NCBI RefSeq assembly: GCF_003096075.1
Contig: NZ_CP015449.1
Span: 2,783,001-2,847,000, forward strand
Source: Dietzia lutea
Lineage (GTDB): Bacteria > Actinomycetota > Actinomycetes > Mycobacteriales > Mycobacteriaceae
Length of the DNA stretch: 64,000 nt
Direction of reading: 5' to 3'
Position 1 is the stretch's first letter. Each line of letters starts with the position of its first letter. The notes below the pieces were generated by a model. The model did no database searches and was not told the DNA's origin. It saw only the letters and a list, made by a program, of their open reading frames with translations. This document shows positions 1-7,697 of this stretch, piece by piece. The translations under genes were made by a program, and so were the position numbers.

Positions 1-116
1 CTCGAGCCACCCATCGTCTCGGAATCCCGCCAGGCGGCGTCGGTGAGCTGCACGGACGCGAATCCGAGCAGCACCACCGACGCCCCGACGAGCGTCCACG
101 TGACGCCGGCTTTCAT
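1..116 (-). CDS. SipW-type exported protein, N-terminal part (cut by window edge)
   Basis: The reading frame starts at an ATG 9 bases after the stop codon of the next gene and runs off the left end of the window. The visible 38 residues form a short positively charged start (MKAG), a hydrophobic helix and then TDAAWRDSETMGG. An Ala/Trp/Asp-rich stretch just after the membrane helix is typical of substrates of SipW-like signal peptidases (TasA/CalY-like and related actinobacterial families). It is very probably co-transcribed with the similar protein encoded at 126-656. The function of the mature part cannot be judged. The frame is too short to appear in ordinary ORF lists, but the signal sequence and tight spacing support it. 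Confidence 0.6.
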   Translation of the reverse strand, partial: MKAGVTWTLVGASVVLLGFASVQLTDAAWRDSETMGGS

Positions 117-125
117 CTGAGGTGC

Positions 126-656
126 TTACGCGTCCCCGGTCGGCGCGGGCACGGACGCGGGCGCGGTCTGGCTGATGGTGACAGTCAGCTCGTTGACCGT
201 GATGGTCTCGTTCATCGAGGCGTCGGCGCCCGGGGCGAAGGTCAGGGTGCCGCCGACGGTGACCTCCGTGTTGTCGTCCGGCACCTCGGAGAGATCGGTC
301 AGGGTGTTACCCGAGTTGGGCGTCCACTCCAGTCCGGCCGGGAGGGCGCTGGTGCCGCTGGTGGCGACCAGCTCTGCCCGGAGGTTCGACCCCTCGACGT
401 CCAGGAGGTAACGGCCGGTGAACTCGATCGAGTCGCCCGGGACGAGGGTGTCCGAGTTGGGATCGAATGCCGTGCCGTCGGCCCAGGTCCAGGACGCACT
501 GTTCGCCACCTGGGTGACACCCAGGCTGCCGGTCTGGACGCTGGCGCCCGGGGTGGCGTCGCCGCTCTCGGTCCACGCGGCGAAGGTTCCGGCACCGCCG
601 GCGAGGAGAACAGCGGCTGCACCGGCGGCGAGTGCGCCCTTGGTGGTCTTCTTCAT
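126..656 (-). CDS. SipW-dependent-type exported protein
   Basis: A 176-residue secreted protein. It begins MKKTTKGALAAG, continues with a hydrophobic Ala/Leu/Gly core and then GTFAAWTESGDATPG. The FAAWTES-type junction is the signature of alternate (SipW-processed) signal peptides of the RER_14450/TasA-like class. The rest is Thr/Gly/Ala-rich beta-strand-like sequence with no enzyme motif, so a fibre subunit or surface protein is likely. I chose the ATG at 656 because AAGGA lies 5 bases upstream; longer in-frame starts lack a ribosome binding site. A second gene of the same type follows at once (1-116). The processing peptidase is not in this window and may lie beyond the left edge. Confidence 0.8.
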   Translation of the reverse strand: MKKTTKGALAAGAAAVLLAGGAGTFAAWTESGDATPGASVQTGSLGVTQVANSASWTWADGTAFDPNSDTLVPGDSIEFTGRYLLDVEGSNLRAELVATSGTSALPAGLEWTPNSGNTLTDLSEVPDDNTEVTVGGTLTFAPGADASMNETITVNELTVTISQTAPASVPAPTGDA

Positions 657-1005
657 TTCCATCCTTGATGGTTGGTGGATTCCGACACAGCGGAACCCCG
701 AGGGGGTGAGGGGAATGTGATGGTCTGTCGGCCGGAAACCGGCCCGCGCCTTCACAAGTCATATGTTGACAGACCACCTAAGGATAGGTCAATTCGCGGG
801 AACTCCATCAGCGAGGATTGACCGTTCGCGCTGAGAGAACGCTCAAAATTTCCTGTGTGGCATACATTCTTTGTTCAGCGTCGCGCGTGCGCGTCCGTCA
901 ACATGAACGCGCGTTCAATTAGCGCGGGGGCTACGGCGCGTCTTCCGTATGCTGCAGGCTTGGCCGGTCACACCGCACCGCGCAGACGACAAGGACGGAC
1001 GCCGA
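657..1005. promoter_or_regulatory. Divergent intergenic region with hairpin and inverted repeat
   Basis: This region separates the SipW-type gene (leftward) from the SGNH hydrolase gene (rightward). A GGCCGG-AAA-CCGGCC hairpin (730-744) lies in the presumed leader of the leftward gene. An ACCTA-AGGA-TAGGT inverted repeat (776-789) lies next to it, and a TTGACC-like -35 box for the leftward gene at about 791-786 is possible. No gene is visible. Roles are inferred from position only. Confidence 0.35.
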
Positions 1006-2169
1006 ATGAATCACGTCACCGACATCACAAGGATGCTCCGCGGGCACGACCACGTGGAGACCACCTCGCGGGGGGTGCTGCCGCACCGTCTCCCCGCCTG
1101 GGTCGGCGCACAGTTCCCCGACCCGCAGCTGTCCTCCATGGAGGCGCAGCCCTCCGGCGTGAGACTGGCGATGGTCACCGAGGCGCAGAGCATCGAGCTC
1201 GTCACCCACACCACGCGGATCGACTACCGCGGGATCGAGCGCCCCCGCGGCAGCGTCGATCTGGTGATCGAACAGCAGCTCGTCTCGAGCGACCTGCTCA
1301 CCGGCGGCGACGCCATCGAGACCGACCTCCAGACCGGCTCCACCTCGCTCGTGAGCGGCCCGCCCCACCTCACGCGGTTCGAGGACATCGGCGCGGGCGA
1401 GAAGCTCGTCGAGCTGTGGCTGCCGCACAATGAGCGGGTCGAGATCGTCAAGCTCCGCGCGGACGCCCCGCTGACCCCGGCGCCGACCACGCGGCGGGCC
1501 TGGCTCCATCACGGCAGTTCCATCAGCCACGGCTCCAATGCCACGACGCCCGCGCGGATCTGGCCCGCCGTGGCCGCCCGGCTCGGCGGGGTCGAACTAC
1601 GGAACCTCGGCTTCGGCGGCAGCGCCCTGGTCGACCCGTTCACGGCCCGCGCCATGCGCGACACCCCGGCCGATGTCATCAGCCTCAAGCTGGGCATCAA
1701 CGTGGTGAACTCCGACTCCATGAGGCTGCGCTCGTTCGTCCCCGCGGTCCACGGCTTCCTCGACACGATCCGCGACGGGCACCCCACCACGCCGATATTG
1801 CTCGTCTCGCCGATCTACTGCGGGATCCACGAGGACACCCCGGGGCCCGGCGCGATCGCGGCGGAGAGCTTCAGCGCCGGGCGCGCCCTCTTCGAGGCCA
1901 CCGGCGAGACCGGCGACACCGCCCAGGGACGTCTCACACTGCGGGTGATCCGCGACGCCCTGTCCTCGGTCTTCGCGCACCGGGACGATGAGAACCTGCA
2001 CTACCTCGACGGCACGGAGCTCTACGGAGCGGAGGACGCGGCAGAGCATCCCCTGCCCGACGCGCTCCACCCCGACACGGGGACACACGAGGTGATCGGC
2101 ACCCGCTTCGCCCGGCACGCCTTCGGCGAGGGCGGCCCGCTCGCGGCCCCGGGGATCGCTGAGCGCTGA
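1006..2169 (+). CDS. SGNH/GDSL-type hydrolase
   Basis: A 387-residue protein. The C-terminal half is an SGNH-hydrolase (GDSL-like lipase/esterase) domain. Block I is HHGSSISHG with the presumed nucleophile Ser171, followed by the Gly block NLGFGGSALVD, the Asn block LKLGINVVNSD, and a C-terminal DALHPD carrying the Asp/His pair. The N-terminal half resembles the beta-sandwich that precedes the catalytic domain in larger carbohydrate-esterase-like members. No signal peptide is seen, so it is probably cytoplasmic, acting on an ester or acetylated sugar; the substrate is unknown. The start is the ATG at 1006, with AAGGA 10 bases upstream; the in-frame start further upstream would add an unconvincing leader. 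It appears to be a single-gene transcript. Confidence 0.8.
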   Translation: MNHVTDITRMLRGHDHVETTSRGVLPHRLPAWVGAQFPDPQLSSMEAQPSGVRLAMVTEAQSIELVTHTTRIDYRGIERPRGSVDLVIEQQLVSSDLLTGGDAIETDLQTGSTSLVSGPPHLTRFEDIGAGEKLVELWLPHNERVEIVKLRADAPLTPAPTTRRAWLHHGSSISHGSNATTPARIWPAVAARLGGVELRNLGFGGSALVDPFTARAMRDTPADVISLKLGINVVNSDSMRLRSFVPAVHGFLDTIRDGHPTTPILLVSPIYCGIHEDTPGPGAIAAESFSAGRALFEATGETGDTAQGRLTLRVIRDALSSVFAHRDDENLHYLDGTELYGAEDAAEHPLPDALHPDTGTHEVIGTRFARHAFGEGGPLAAPGIAER

Positions 2170-2335
2170 TCGCGGGCCGTTCCGCCCCTCGCATCCTCTC
2201 CACGTAGACGCCGCCAAGGAGTACACACCTGACGGCCACCGATCATGTTAGCGGTACTTCCGTTCGCGCACTGTCGAACTCCGGGAATCGCCGCGACCGT
2301 GCCGCGCGGACGCGTCCCCCCGCGGAGCCCGACGC

Positions 2336-2632
2336 CTACGACTGGTCGGTGCGCGGGTTGCCCTTCTGCAGGCGGTCGATGTGCTCGGACGCCTCCGCCT
2401 TGGACAGGGTCGCCGGGAGCTCCTCGCCGGCCTCGCGGGCCAGGGTGTCGAGGTAGCTCTTCTGCGCCTCGGTCATGGGCTCGTCGCCGGTGACCCAGTC
2501 GTCGGGGTCACGCTGCAGCGACCCACTGCCGGTGGCCCGCCCCTCGGGGACCGGGGCGCCGAGGGTCTCGTCACCGGGATCGTTGCTCCGGGATCCGCTG
2601 TCACTGCTCGGGGTCTGCTGAGAATCGGTCAT
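2336..2632 (-). CDS. DUF3072 domain protein
   Basis: A small 98-residue acidic protein. The N-terminal half is Ser/Asp/Pro-rich and probably disordered. The C-terminal half matches my knowledge of the DUF3072 family: DPDDWVTGDEPMT, then SYLDTLAREAGEELP and KAEASEHIDRLQ. Such proteins are common in actinobacteria and proteobacteria and have no assigned biochemical role; the conserved part looks like a short helical pair. It is transcribed alone and divergently from the potassium operon that starts at 2825. Confidence 0.85.
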   Translation of the reverse strand: MTDSQQTPSSDSGSRSNDPGDETLGAPVPEGRATGSGSLQRDPDDWVTGDEPMTEAQKSYLDTLAREAGEELPATLSKAEASEHIDRLQKGNPRTDQS

Positions 2633-2824
2633 GCCCGCACGCTACGCCGGGCCGGATGAGCCGACCACCGACCACGCACGCTGTCAGGGACGGGTAAAGA
2701 TCGGCGACCGCGGCGTCAAGAACCCGTAAACGCCTCTTCCGGCGGGGCCCCGAGCGCAGGACGCTTCTCGAGCAGTGTCGGCCGCCGCCGCGCTGCTCAC
2801 CCTAGAGAAAGCGATCCGCCCGCG

Positions 2825-2977
2825 ATGCTCGATATCGCCTACCTCGCGTTGACGCTGGCCTGCGTGGCCGCCTGCGCGGGGGTCGTCGACCGGCTGTCCC
2901 GGTCCGATCTGCCGGTGCCCGCGACCGCGTCACCCGCCGCGGCTGCCGGCCCCGCACCCCTGGAGAGCGAGCGGTGA
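2825..2977 (+). CDS. Small membrane protein leading the kdp operon
   Basis: A 50-residue frame starting MLDIAYLALTLAC, with one hydrophobic helix ending in VVDRLSR and then an Ala/Pro-rich tail. Its stop overlaps the GTG start of kdpF by four bases (GTGA), so it is translationally coupled to the Kdp complex. Short one-helix proteins of this type occur just before kdpF in several actinobacterial kdp operons as I recall them, but they have no agreed name. I infer a small accessory subunit or a translational leader. No good ribosome binding site is seen, which lowers confidence in the exact start. Confidence 0.6.
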   Translation: MLDIAYLALTLACVAACAGVVDRLSRSDLPVPATASPAAAAGPAPLESER

Positions 2978-3075
2978 GCGTCGCAGGCGTGACGTCCGTT
3001 GTCCTCGTCGTCGTCGCCGTCATCACCCTCGGCTACCTCCTGGCCGCACTCATCGACCCGGAGCGGTTCTCATGA
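2974..3075 (+). CDS. kdpF: Potassium-transporting ATPase subunit KdpF
   Basis: A 33-residue single-helix membrane peptide with a long Val/Leu/Ile helix and the C-terminal signature LIDPERF typical of KdpF. KdpF sits in the membrane at the KdpA interface and stabilises the KdpFABC complex. It starts with GTG, overlapping the preceding small gene, and its stop overlaps the kdpA start (ATGA). It is far below common ORF length cut-offs; the motif and the coupling on both sides make the call secure. Confidence 0.9.
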   Translation: MSVAGVTSVVLVVVAVITLGYLLAALIDPERFS

Positions 3076-4772
3076 CCCCGGCCGTGGCGGCCGGGCTGCA
3101 GATCGCCGTCCTCATCGGCCTGCTGGCCTGCCTGTACGTCCCGCTCGGCGACTACATGGCGCACGTGTTCAGCAGTGACCGCGACCTAGGGGTCGAGCGG
3201 GCCGTGTATCGCGTGCTGCGGGTCGACGCGCGCCGCGAGCAGTCGTGGCGGGTGTACGCGCTGAGCGTGCTCGTCTTCTCCGCCGCGGGCCTGCTCGCGC
3301 TGTACGCGCTGCAGCGACTCCAGCACGTGCTGCCGTCGGCGGGCAACGACCAGACCGCTGTAGAGCCGGCGATGGCGTTCAACACCGCCGTGTCGTTTGT
3401 GACCAACACCAACTGGCAGGCCTACCTGCCCGAGAGCACGATGACCAACCTGACCCAGATGGCCGGGCTGACCGTGCAGAACTTCCTCTCCGCGGCCGTG
3501 GGCATGTGTGTGGCGATCGCGGTGGTGCGCGGCCTGTGCCGCGTGCGTAGCGAGACTCTCGGCAACTTCTGGGTGGACCTCACCCGCGCCGTCGTCCGGA
3601 TCCTGCTGCCGCTGAGCATGGTGCTCGCCGCACTGTTCCTCACCCAGGGCGTGGTGCAGTCGTTCAGCAGCGGCACCGCGGTGACCGCCCTCGACGGCGC
3701 TGCGCAGACCATCGCCGCCGCGCCGGCCGCCTCGCAGGAGGCCATCAAGCTGCTGGGCACCAACGGCGGCGGCGTCTTCGGCGCCAACTCGGCGCACCCG
3801 TTCTCCAACCCCACACCGGCGAGCAACCTGCTGTCGATCCTCGCGCTGCTGCTCCTCCCGGTGGCGCTCACCCGCACGTTCGGCACGATGCTCGCGCAGT
3901 CGGGCGCCGGGACGCGCGCGCACGGGCTGACGATCCTCGGCGTGATGGCCACGCTCTGGGCCGGCATGCTCGCGCTGGTCACCTGGGCCGAGTACCACGC
4001 GATGGGCGTCGCGGCCGCCGCCGCCGGCGGGCAGATGGAGGGCAAGGAGGTCCGGCTGGGCATCCCCGGCTCGACCCTGTTCGCCGTGTCCACCACCGGC
4101 ACGTCCACGGGCGCGGTGAACTCGTCGCACGACAGTTACTCGGCCCTGGGCGGCGGCGCGCTGATCCTCAACATGCTGCTCGGCGAGATCGCGCCCGGCG
4201 GCGTGGGCACCGGCCTCTACGGGATCCTGGTGCTGGCCGTGCTGGCGGTGTTCGTGGGCGGCCTGCTCGTGGGCCGGACGCCCGAGTTCCTGGGCAAGAA
4301 GATCGGCCGGCGCGAGATCACGTGCGCCAGCCTGTCGCTGCTGGTCATGCCGGTGCTCGTCCTGACCGGTGTGGCGATCACCGCCCTGCTGCCCTCCGCG
4401 CTGGCCGCCCAGGGCAACGGCGGCGAGCCCGGCTCGCCCAACTCCGCCCACGGGCTGAGCGAGTACCTCTACGCCTTCGCCTCCGCCGCCAACAACAACG
4501 GCTCGGCGTTCGGCGGGCTCACCGTCACCGACCACTGGTTCCAGGCCGCGCTGGGCGTCGCCATGCTGCTCGGCCGCTTACTGCCCATCGTGCTGGTGCT
4601 GGCCATGGCCGGCGCCTTTGCCGCCCAGGTCCGCAGTGCACCCGGCCCGGGCACCCTGCCCACCGACCGCCCGCTCTTCGCGGGACTGCTCACCGGCGTG
4701 GTCGTGCTGGTGGCGGCCCTGACCTTCCTTCCCGCCCTCGTTCTCGGACCCATCGCGGAGGCCCTCCAGTGA
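3072..4772 (+). CDS. kdpA: Potassium-transporting ATPase potassium-binding subunit KdpA
   Basis: A 566-residue polytopic membrane protein, the usual length for KdpA. It carries the four selectivity-filter-like segments of the superfamily of K+ transporters: [47 protein letters not shown] and [14 protein letters not shown]. KdpA selects K+ and forms the pore of the high-affinity, ATP-driven uptake complex. It overlaps kdpF at its start and kdpB at its end (GTGA), consistent with one polycistronic mRNA and fixed stoichiometry. No defect is visible. Confidence 0.97.
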   Translation: MTPAVAAGLQIAVLIGLLACLYVPLGDYMAHVFSSDRDLGVERAVYRVLRVDARREQSWRVYALSVLVFSAAGLLALYALQRLQHVLPSAGNDQTAVEPAMAFNTAVSFVTNTNWQAYLPESTMTNLTQMAGLTVQNFLSAAVGMCVAIAVVRGLCRVRSETLGNFWVDLTRAVVRILLPLSMVLAALFLTQGVVQSFSSGTAVTALDGAAQTIAAAPAASQEAIKLLGTNGGGVFGANSAHPFSNPTPASNLLSILALLLLPVALTRTFGTMLAQSGAGTRAHGLTILGVMATLWAGMLALVTWAEYHAMGVAAAAAGGQMEGKEVRLGIPGSTLFAVSTTGTSTGAVNSSHDSYSALGGGALILNMLLGEIAPGGVGTGLYGILVLAVLAVFVGGLLVGRTPEFLGKKIGRREITCASLSLLVMPVLVLTGVAITALLPSALAAQGNGGEPGSPNSAHGLSEYLYAFASAANNNGSAFGGLTVTDHWFQAALGVAMLLGRLLPIVLVLAMAGAFAAQVRSAPGPGTLPTDRPLFAGLLTGVVVLVAALTFLPALVLGPIAEALQ

Positions 4773-6985
4773 CCACGACCCTTGACCGATCCGACCCAAC
4801 CGCAACGCCGCCGGACACGCTGCCGGCCGCCCCGCGCAGCGCGGGCCTGGCCACCCTCGTCCGCGCGCTGCCGGCCGCCCTGCCCATTGCAGTGCGCAAG
4901 CTCGACCCGCGCCACCAGGTGCGCAACCCGGTCCTCTTCGTGGTGTGGGTCGGCTCGGCGCTCACCACCGTGCTCGCGGCCATGCAGCCCACCGTGTTCG
5001 GCTGGGCCACGGCCGCCTGGCTGTGGGCCACCGTCCTGTTCGCCGCCCTGGCCGAGTCCGTAGCCGAGGGTCGTGGCAAGGCGCAGGCCGACAGCCTGCG
5101 CAAGGTCACCCGCGAGACCACCGCGCGCGTGCGGCGCGGGCCGCGCACCGAGACCATCCCGTCCACCCAGCTGAAAGTGGGCGACTTGGTGGAGGTCGCG
5201 GCCGGCGAGACGATCCCCGGCGACGGCGACGTGGTCGAGGGCATCGCCACCGTCGACGAGTCGGCCATCACCGGCGAGTCCGCGCCCGTCATCCGCGAGT
5301 CGGGCGGCGACCGCAGCGCCGTGACGGGCGGGACCGTGGTGCTGTCCGACCGAATCGTCGTGCGCATCACCTCCTCCCCCGGCGAGTCCTTTGTCGATCG
5401 CATGATCGCGCTGGTGGAGGGCGCCGAGCGCCGCAAGACGCCAAACGAGATCGCGCTGGACATCCTGCTGGCCATGCTCACGATCGTGCTGCTCGTCGCG
5501 GTGGTCGCGCTGGGCCCGCTGACCGCCTACTCGGGCGGCCAGATCGACCCCATCCGCCTCATCGCGCTGCTCGTCTGCCTCATCCCCACCACGATCGGCG
5601 CGCTGCTCTCGGCGATCGGCATCGCGGGCATGGACCGCCTGGTCCAGCACAACGTGCTCGCGCGCTCCGGCCGCGCCGTGGAGGCCGCCGGCGACATCGA
5701 CACCCTCCTGCTCGACAAGACCGGCACCATCACGTTCGGGTCGCGCCGCGCCGTGGCCCTGCACCCGGCCGAGGGTGTGACCGCCGAGGACCTCGCGCGC
5801 GCCGCGCTGCTGGCGAGCCTCGCCGATGAGACGCCCGAGGGGCGCAGCGTGGTGGAGCTGTGCGAGCGCGAGTACCCCACCGCCGCAGACCCCGCCGCCG
5901 CGCGGGGAGAGACCGACGGGACGACGACGACGAGAACGCCACTCCCGGCTGGCGCCGAGGTGGTCCCCTTCTCCGCGCGCACGCGGGTCTCGGGCATCGA
6001 CCTACCCGATGGCCTGCGTGGTCAGAGCATCCGGAAGGGTGCCGCCGACTCGGTCCTCGCGCTGGTCCAGCGTCTCGGCGGCCACGAGCCGGACGGCCTT
6101 CGCGAAGTCGTGGAGTCCGTGGCGCGTCGGGGAGCGACGCCCCTCGTCGTCGTCGACATCACCACCGCGCCACGCTCGGACGGCAAGGCCGACGCCCACG
6201 CCCCGGCCGTCACCGACGGCGGCTCTGACACGGCCGGCGAGGCGCGGGTGCTGGGCGTCATCGAGCTGGCGGACGTGGTCAAACCCGGCATGCGGGAGCG
6301 GTTCGCCGAGCTGCGCGCCATGGGCATCCGCACGGTGATGATCACCGGCGACAACCCGCTGACGGCGGCCGCGATCGCGGCCGAGGCCGGCGTCGACGAC
6401 TACCTCGCCGAGGCCACGCCCGAGGACAAGCTCGAGCGCATCCGCGCCGAGCAGGCCGGCGGGCGGCTGGTCGCCATGACCGGCGACGGCACCAACGACG
6501 CCCCCGCCCTCGCGCAGGCCGACGTGGGCGTGGCCATGAACACCGGCACCACCGCCGCCAAAGAGGCCGGCAACATGATCGACCTCGACTCCGACCCCAC
6601 CAAGCTCATCGCCGTGGTGGGGATCGGCAAGCAGCTGCTCATCACGCGCGGCGCGCTCACCACGTTCTCGCTGGCCAACGACCTGGCCAAGTACTTCGCG
6701 ATCCTGCCCGCCCTGTTCGCCGGGGTGTTCCCGCAGCTCGAGGCGCTCAACGTGATGCGGCTGGCCAGCCCCGAGTCGGCCATCCTCTCAGCGGTGATCT
6801 TCAACGCGCTCGTGATCGTGGCGCTGGTCCCGCTCGCCCTGCGCGGAGTCCGGTACCGCGCGGGCTCGGCCGCCTCGCTGTTGCGGCGCAACCTACTGAT
6901 CTACGGCTTGGGCGGCGTCGCGGCCCCGTTCGCCGGGATCTGGCTCATCGACCTCCTCATCCGACACCTCCCGGGACTCGCCTGA
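4769..6985 (+). CDS. kdpB: Potassium-transporting P-type ATPase subunit KdpB
   Basis: A 738-residue P-type ATPase that energises K+ uptake through KdpA. Visible motifs are DESAITGES in the actuator domain, DKTGTIT with the phosphorylated Asp316, [12 protein letters not shown], and [18 protein letters not shown] in the hinge. The start is a GTG overlapping the kdpA stop; the long upstream extension of the frame is only the shadow of kdpA. The nucleotide-binding region carries two hydrophilic insertions (around the [12 protein letters not shown] and [12 protein letters not shown] segments) that make the protein longer than the usual 680-700 residues. These look like flexible surface loops and do not break a motif. 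Confidence 0.97.
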   Translation: MTTTLDRSDPTATPPDTLPAAPRSAGLATLVRALPAALPIAVRKLDPRHQVRNPVLFVVWVGSALTTVLAAMQPTVFGWATAAWLWATVLFAALAESVAEGRGKAQADSLRKVTRETTARVRRGPRTETIPSTQLKVGDLVEVAAGETIPGDGDVVEGIATVDESAITGESAPVIRESGGDRSAVTGGTVVLSDRIVVRITSSPGESFVDRMIALVEGAERRKTPNEIALDILLAMLTIVLLVAVVALGPLTAYSGGQIDPIRLIALLVCLIPTTIGALLSAIGIAGMDRLVQHNVLARSGRAVEAAGDIDTLLLDKTGTITFGSRRAVALHPAEGVTAEDLARAALLASLADETPEGRSVVELCEREYPTAADPAAARGETDGTTTTRTPLPAGAEVVPFSARTRVSGIDLPDGLRGQSIRKGAADSVLALVQRLGGHEPDGLREVVESVARRGATPLVVVDITTAPRSDGKADAHAPAVTDGGSDTAGEARVLGVIELADVVKPGMRERFAELRAMGIRTVMITGDNPLTAAAIAAEAGVDDYLAEATPEDKLERIRAEQAGGRLVAMTGDGTNDAPALAQADVGVAMNTGTTAAKEAGNMIDLDSDPTKLIAVVGIGKQLLITRGALTTFSLANDLAKYFAILPALFAGVFPQLEALNVMRLASPESAILSAVIFNALVIVALVPLALRGVRYRAGSAASLLRRNLLIYGLGGVAAPFAGIWLIDLLIRHLPGLA

Positions 6986-6986
6986 C

Positions 6987-7688
6987 ATGACCACTGTGCA
7001 GATGCTCCTCCGACAACTCCGGCCCGCGCTGATCGCCGTGGCCGTGTTCACCCTCCTGTGCGGGCTGGTCTACCCGGCCGCCGTGTGGGCCGTCTCCCGT
7101 GTGGACGCCGCCTCGGCCGAGGGCTCGATCGTCCACGACGCCGCCGGCTGCCCGGTGGGCTCGGCGCTGCTCGCGGTGGACCCGCAGGTCTCCCCCGGCG
7201 CGCCCGACCCGTTCTTCCACGCGCGGGTCGTGGGCAGCAGCGCGGCGGGCGGCGGCAGCGAGGACGATCGCGTTGCCGCCGCCATGGCCCCCGGCGGCTC
7301 CGCCTCCGACACCCCCGGCGCCGCCGGCCTGCCCTCCAACAAGGGGCCGTCCAACCCCGAGCTGGCCGAGTGGGTGGGGATCCGCCGCGCGCTCATCGCC
7401 GAGCGCGAGGGCGTGACCCCGGCCCGCGTGCCGGTGGACGCGGTCAGCGGCTCCGGCTCCGGCCTGGACCCGCACATCTCCCCCGCTTACGCGGAGCTGC
7501 AGGCCCCGCGCGTCGCCCGGGTGCTGGGCCTGCCCGAGCAGGAGGTCCGCGACCTGGTCGAGGCTCACACCGACGGCCGGCAGTGGGGGTTCCTCGGGCA
7601 GCCGCGCGTGCGCGTGACCGAGCTCAACGCGGCGCTGGGGCTCATCGCTCCGGGCTGCCAGGACCGGGGTAGGGATGCGCGGGAGTAG
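6987..7688 (+). CDS. kdpC: Potassium-transporting ATPase subunit KdpC
   Basis: A 233-residue protein with one N-terminal membrane helix (LRPALIAVAVFTLLCGLVYP) and a periplasmic-side domain. KdpC hallmarks are present: DPFFHARVVGSSA, NKGPSNPEL, and SGSGLDPHISPAYAELQAPR. KdpC caps the complex and raises ATP or K+ affinity. It starts one base after the kdpB stop, so it is coupled. It is slightly longer than the roughly 190-residue enterobacterial form because of a Gly/Ser/Ala-rich insertion in the middle. Confidence 0.95.
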   Translation: MTTVQMLLRQLRPALIAVAVFTLLCGLVYPAAVWAVSRVDAASAEGSIVHDAAGCPVGSALLAVDPQVSPGAPDPFFHARVVGSSAAGGGSEDDRVAAAMAPGGSASDTPGAAGLPSNKGPSNPELAEWVGIRRALIAEREGVTPARVPVDAVSGSGSGLDPHISPAYAELQAPRVARVLGLPEQEVRDLVEAHTDGRQWGFLGQPRVRVTELNAALGLIAPGCQDRGRDARE

Positions 7689-7697
7689 GTTTCTCGC

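Noticed and set aside
3186-4535. 449-codon minus-strand frame
   Set aside because: It is a shadow of kdpA; the composition is His/Gly/Arg-rich without any family match.
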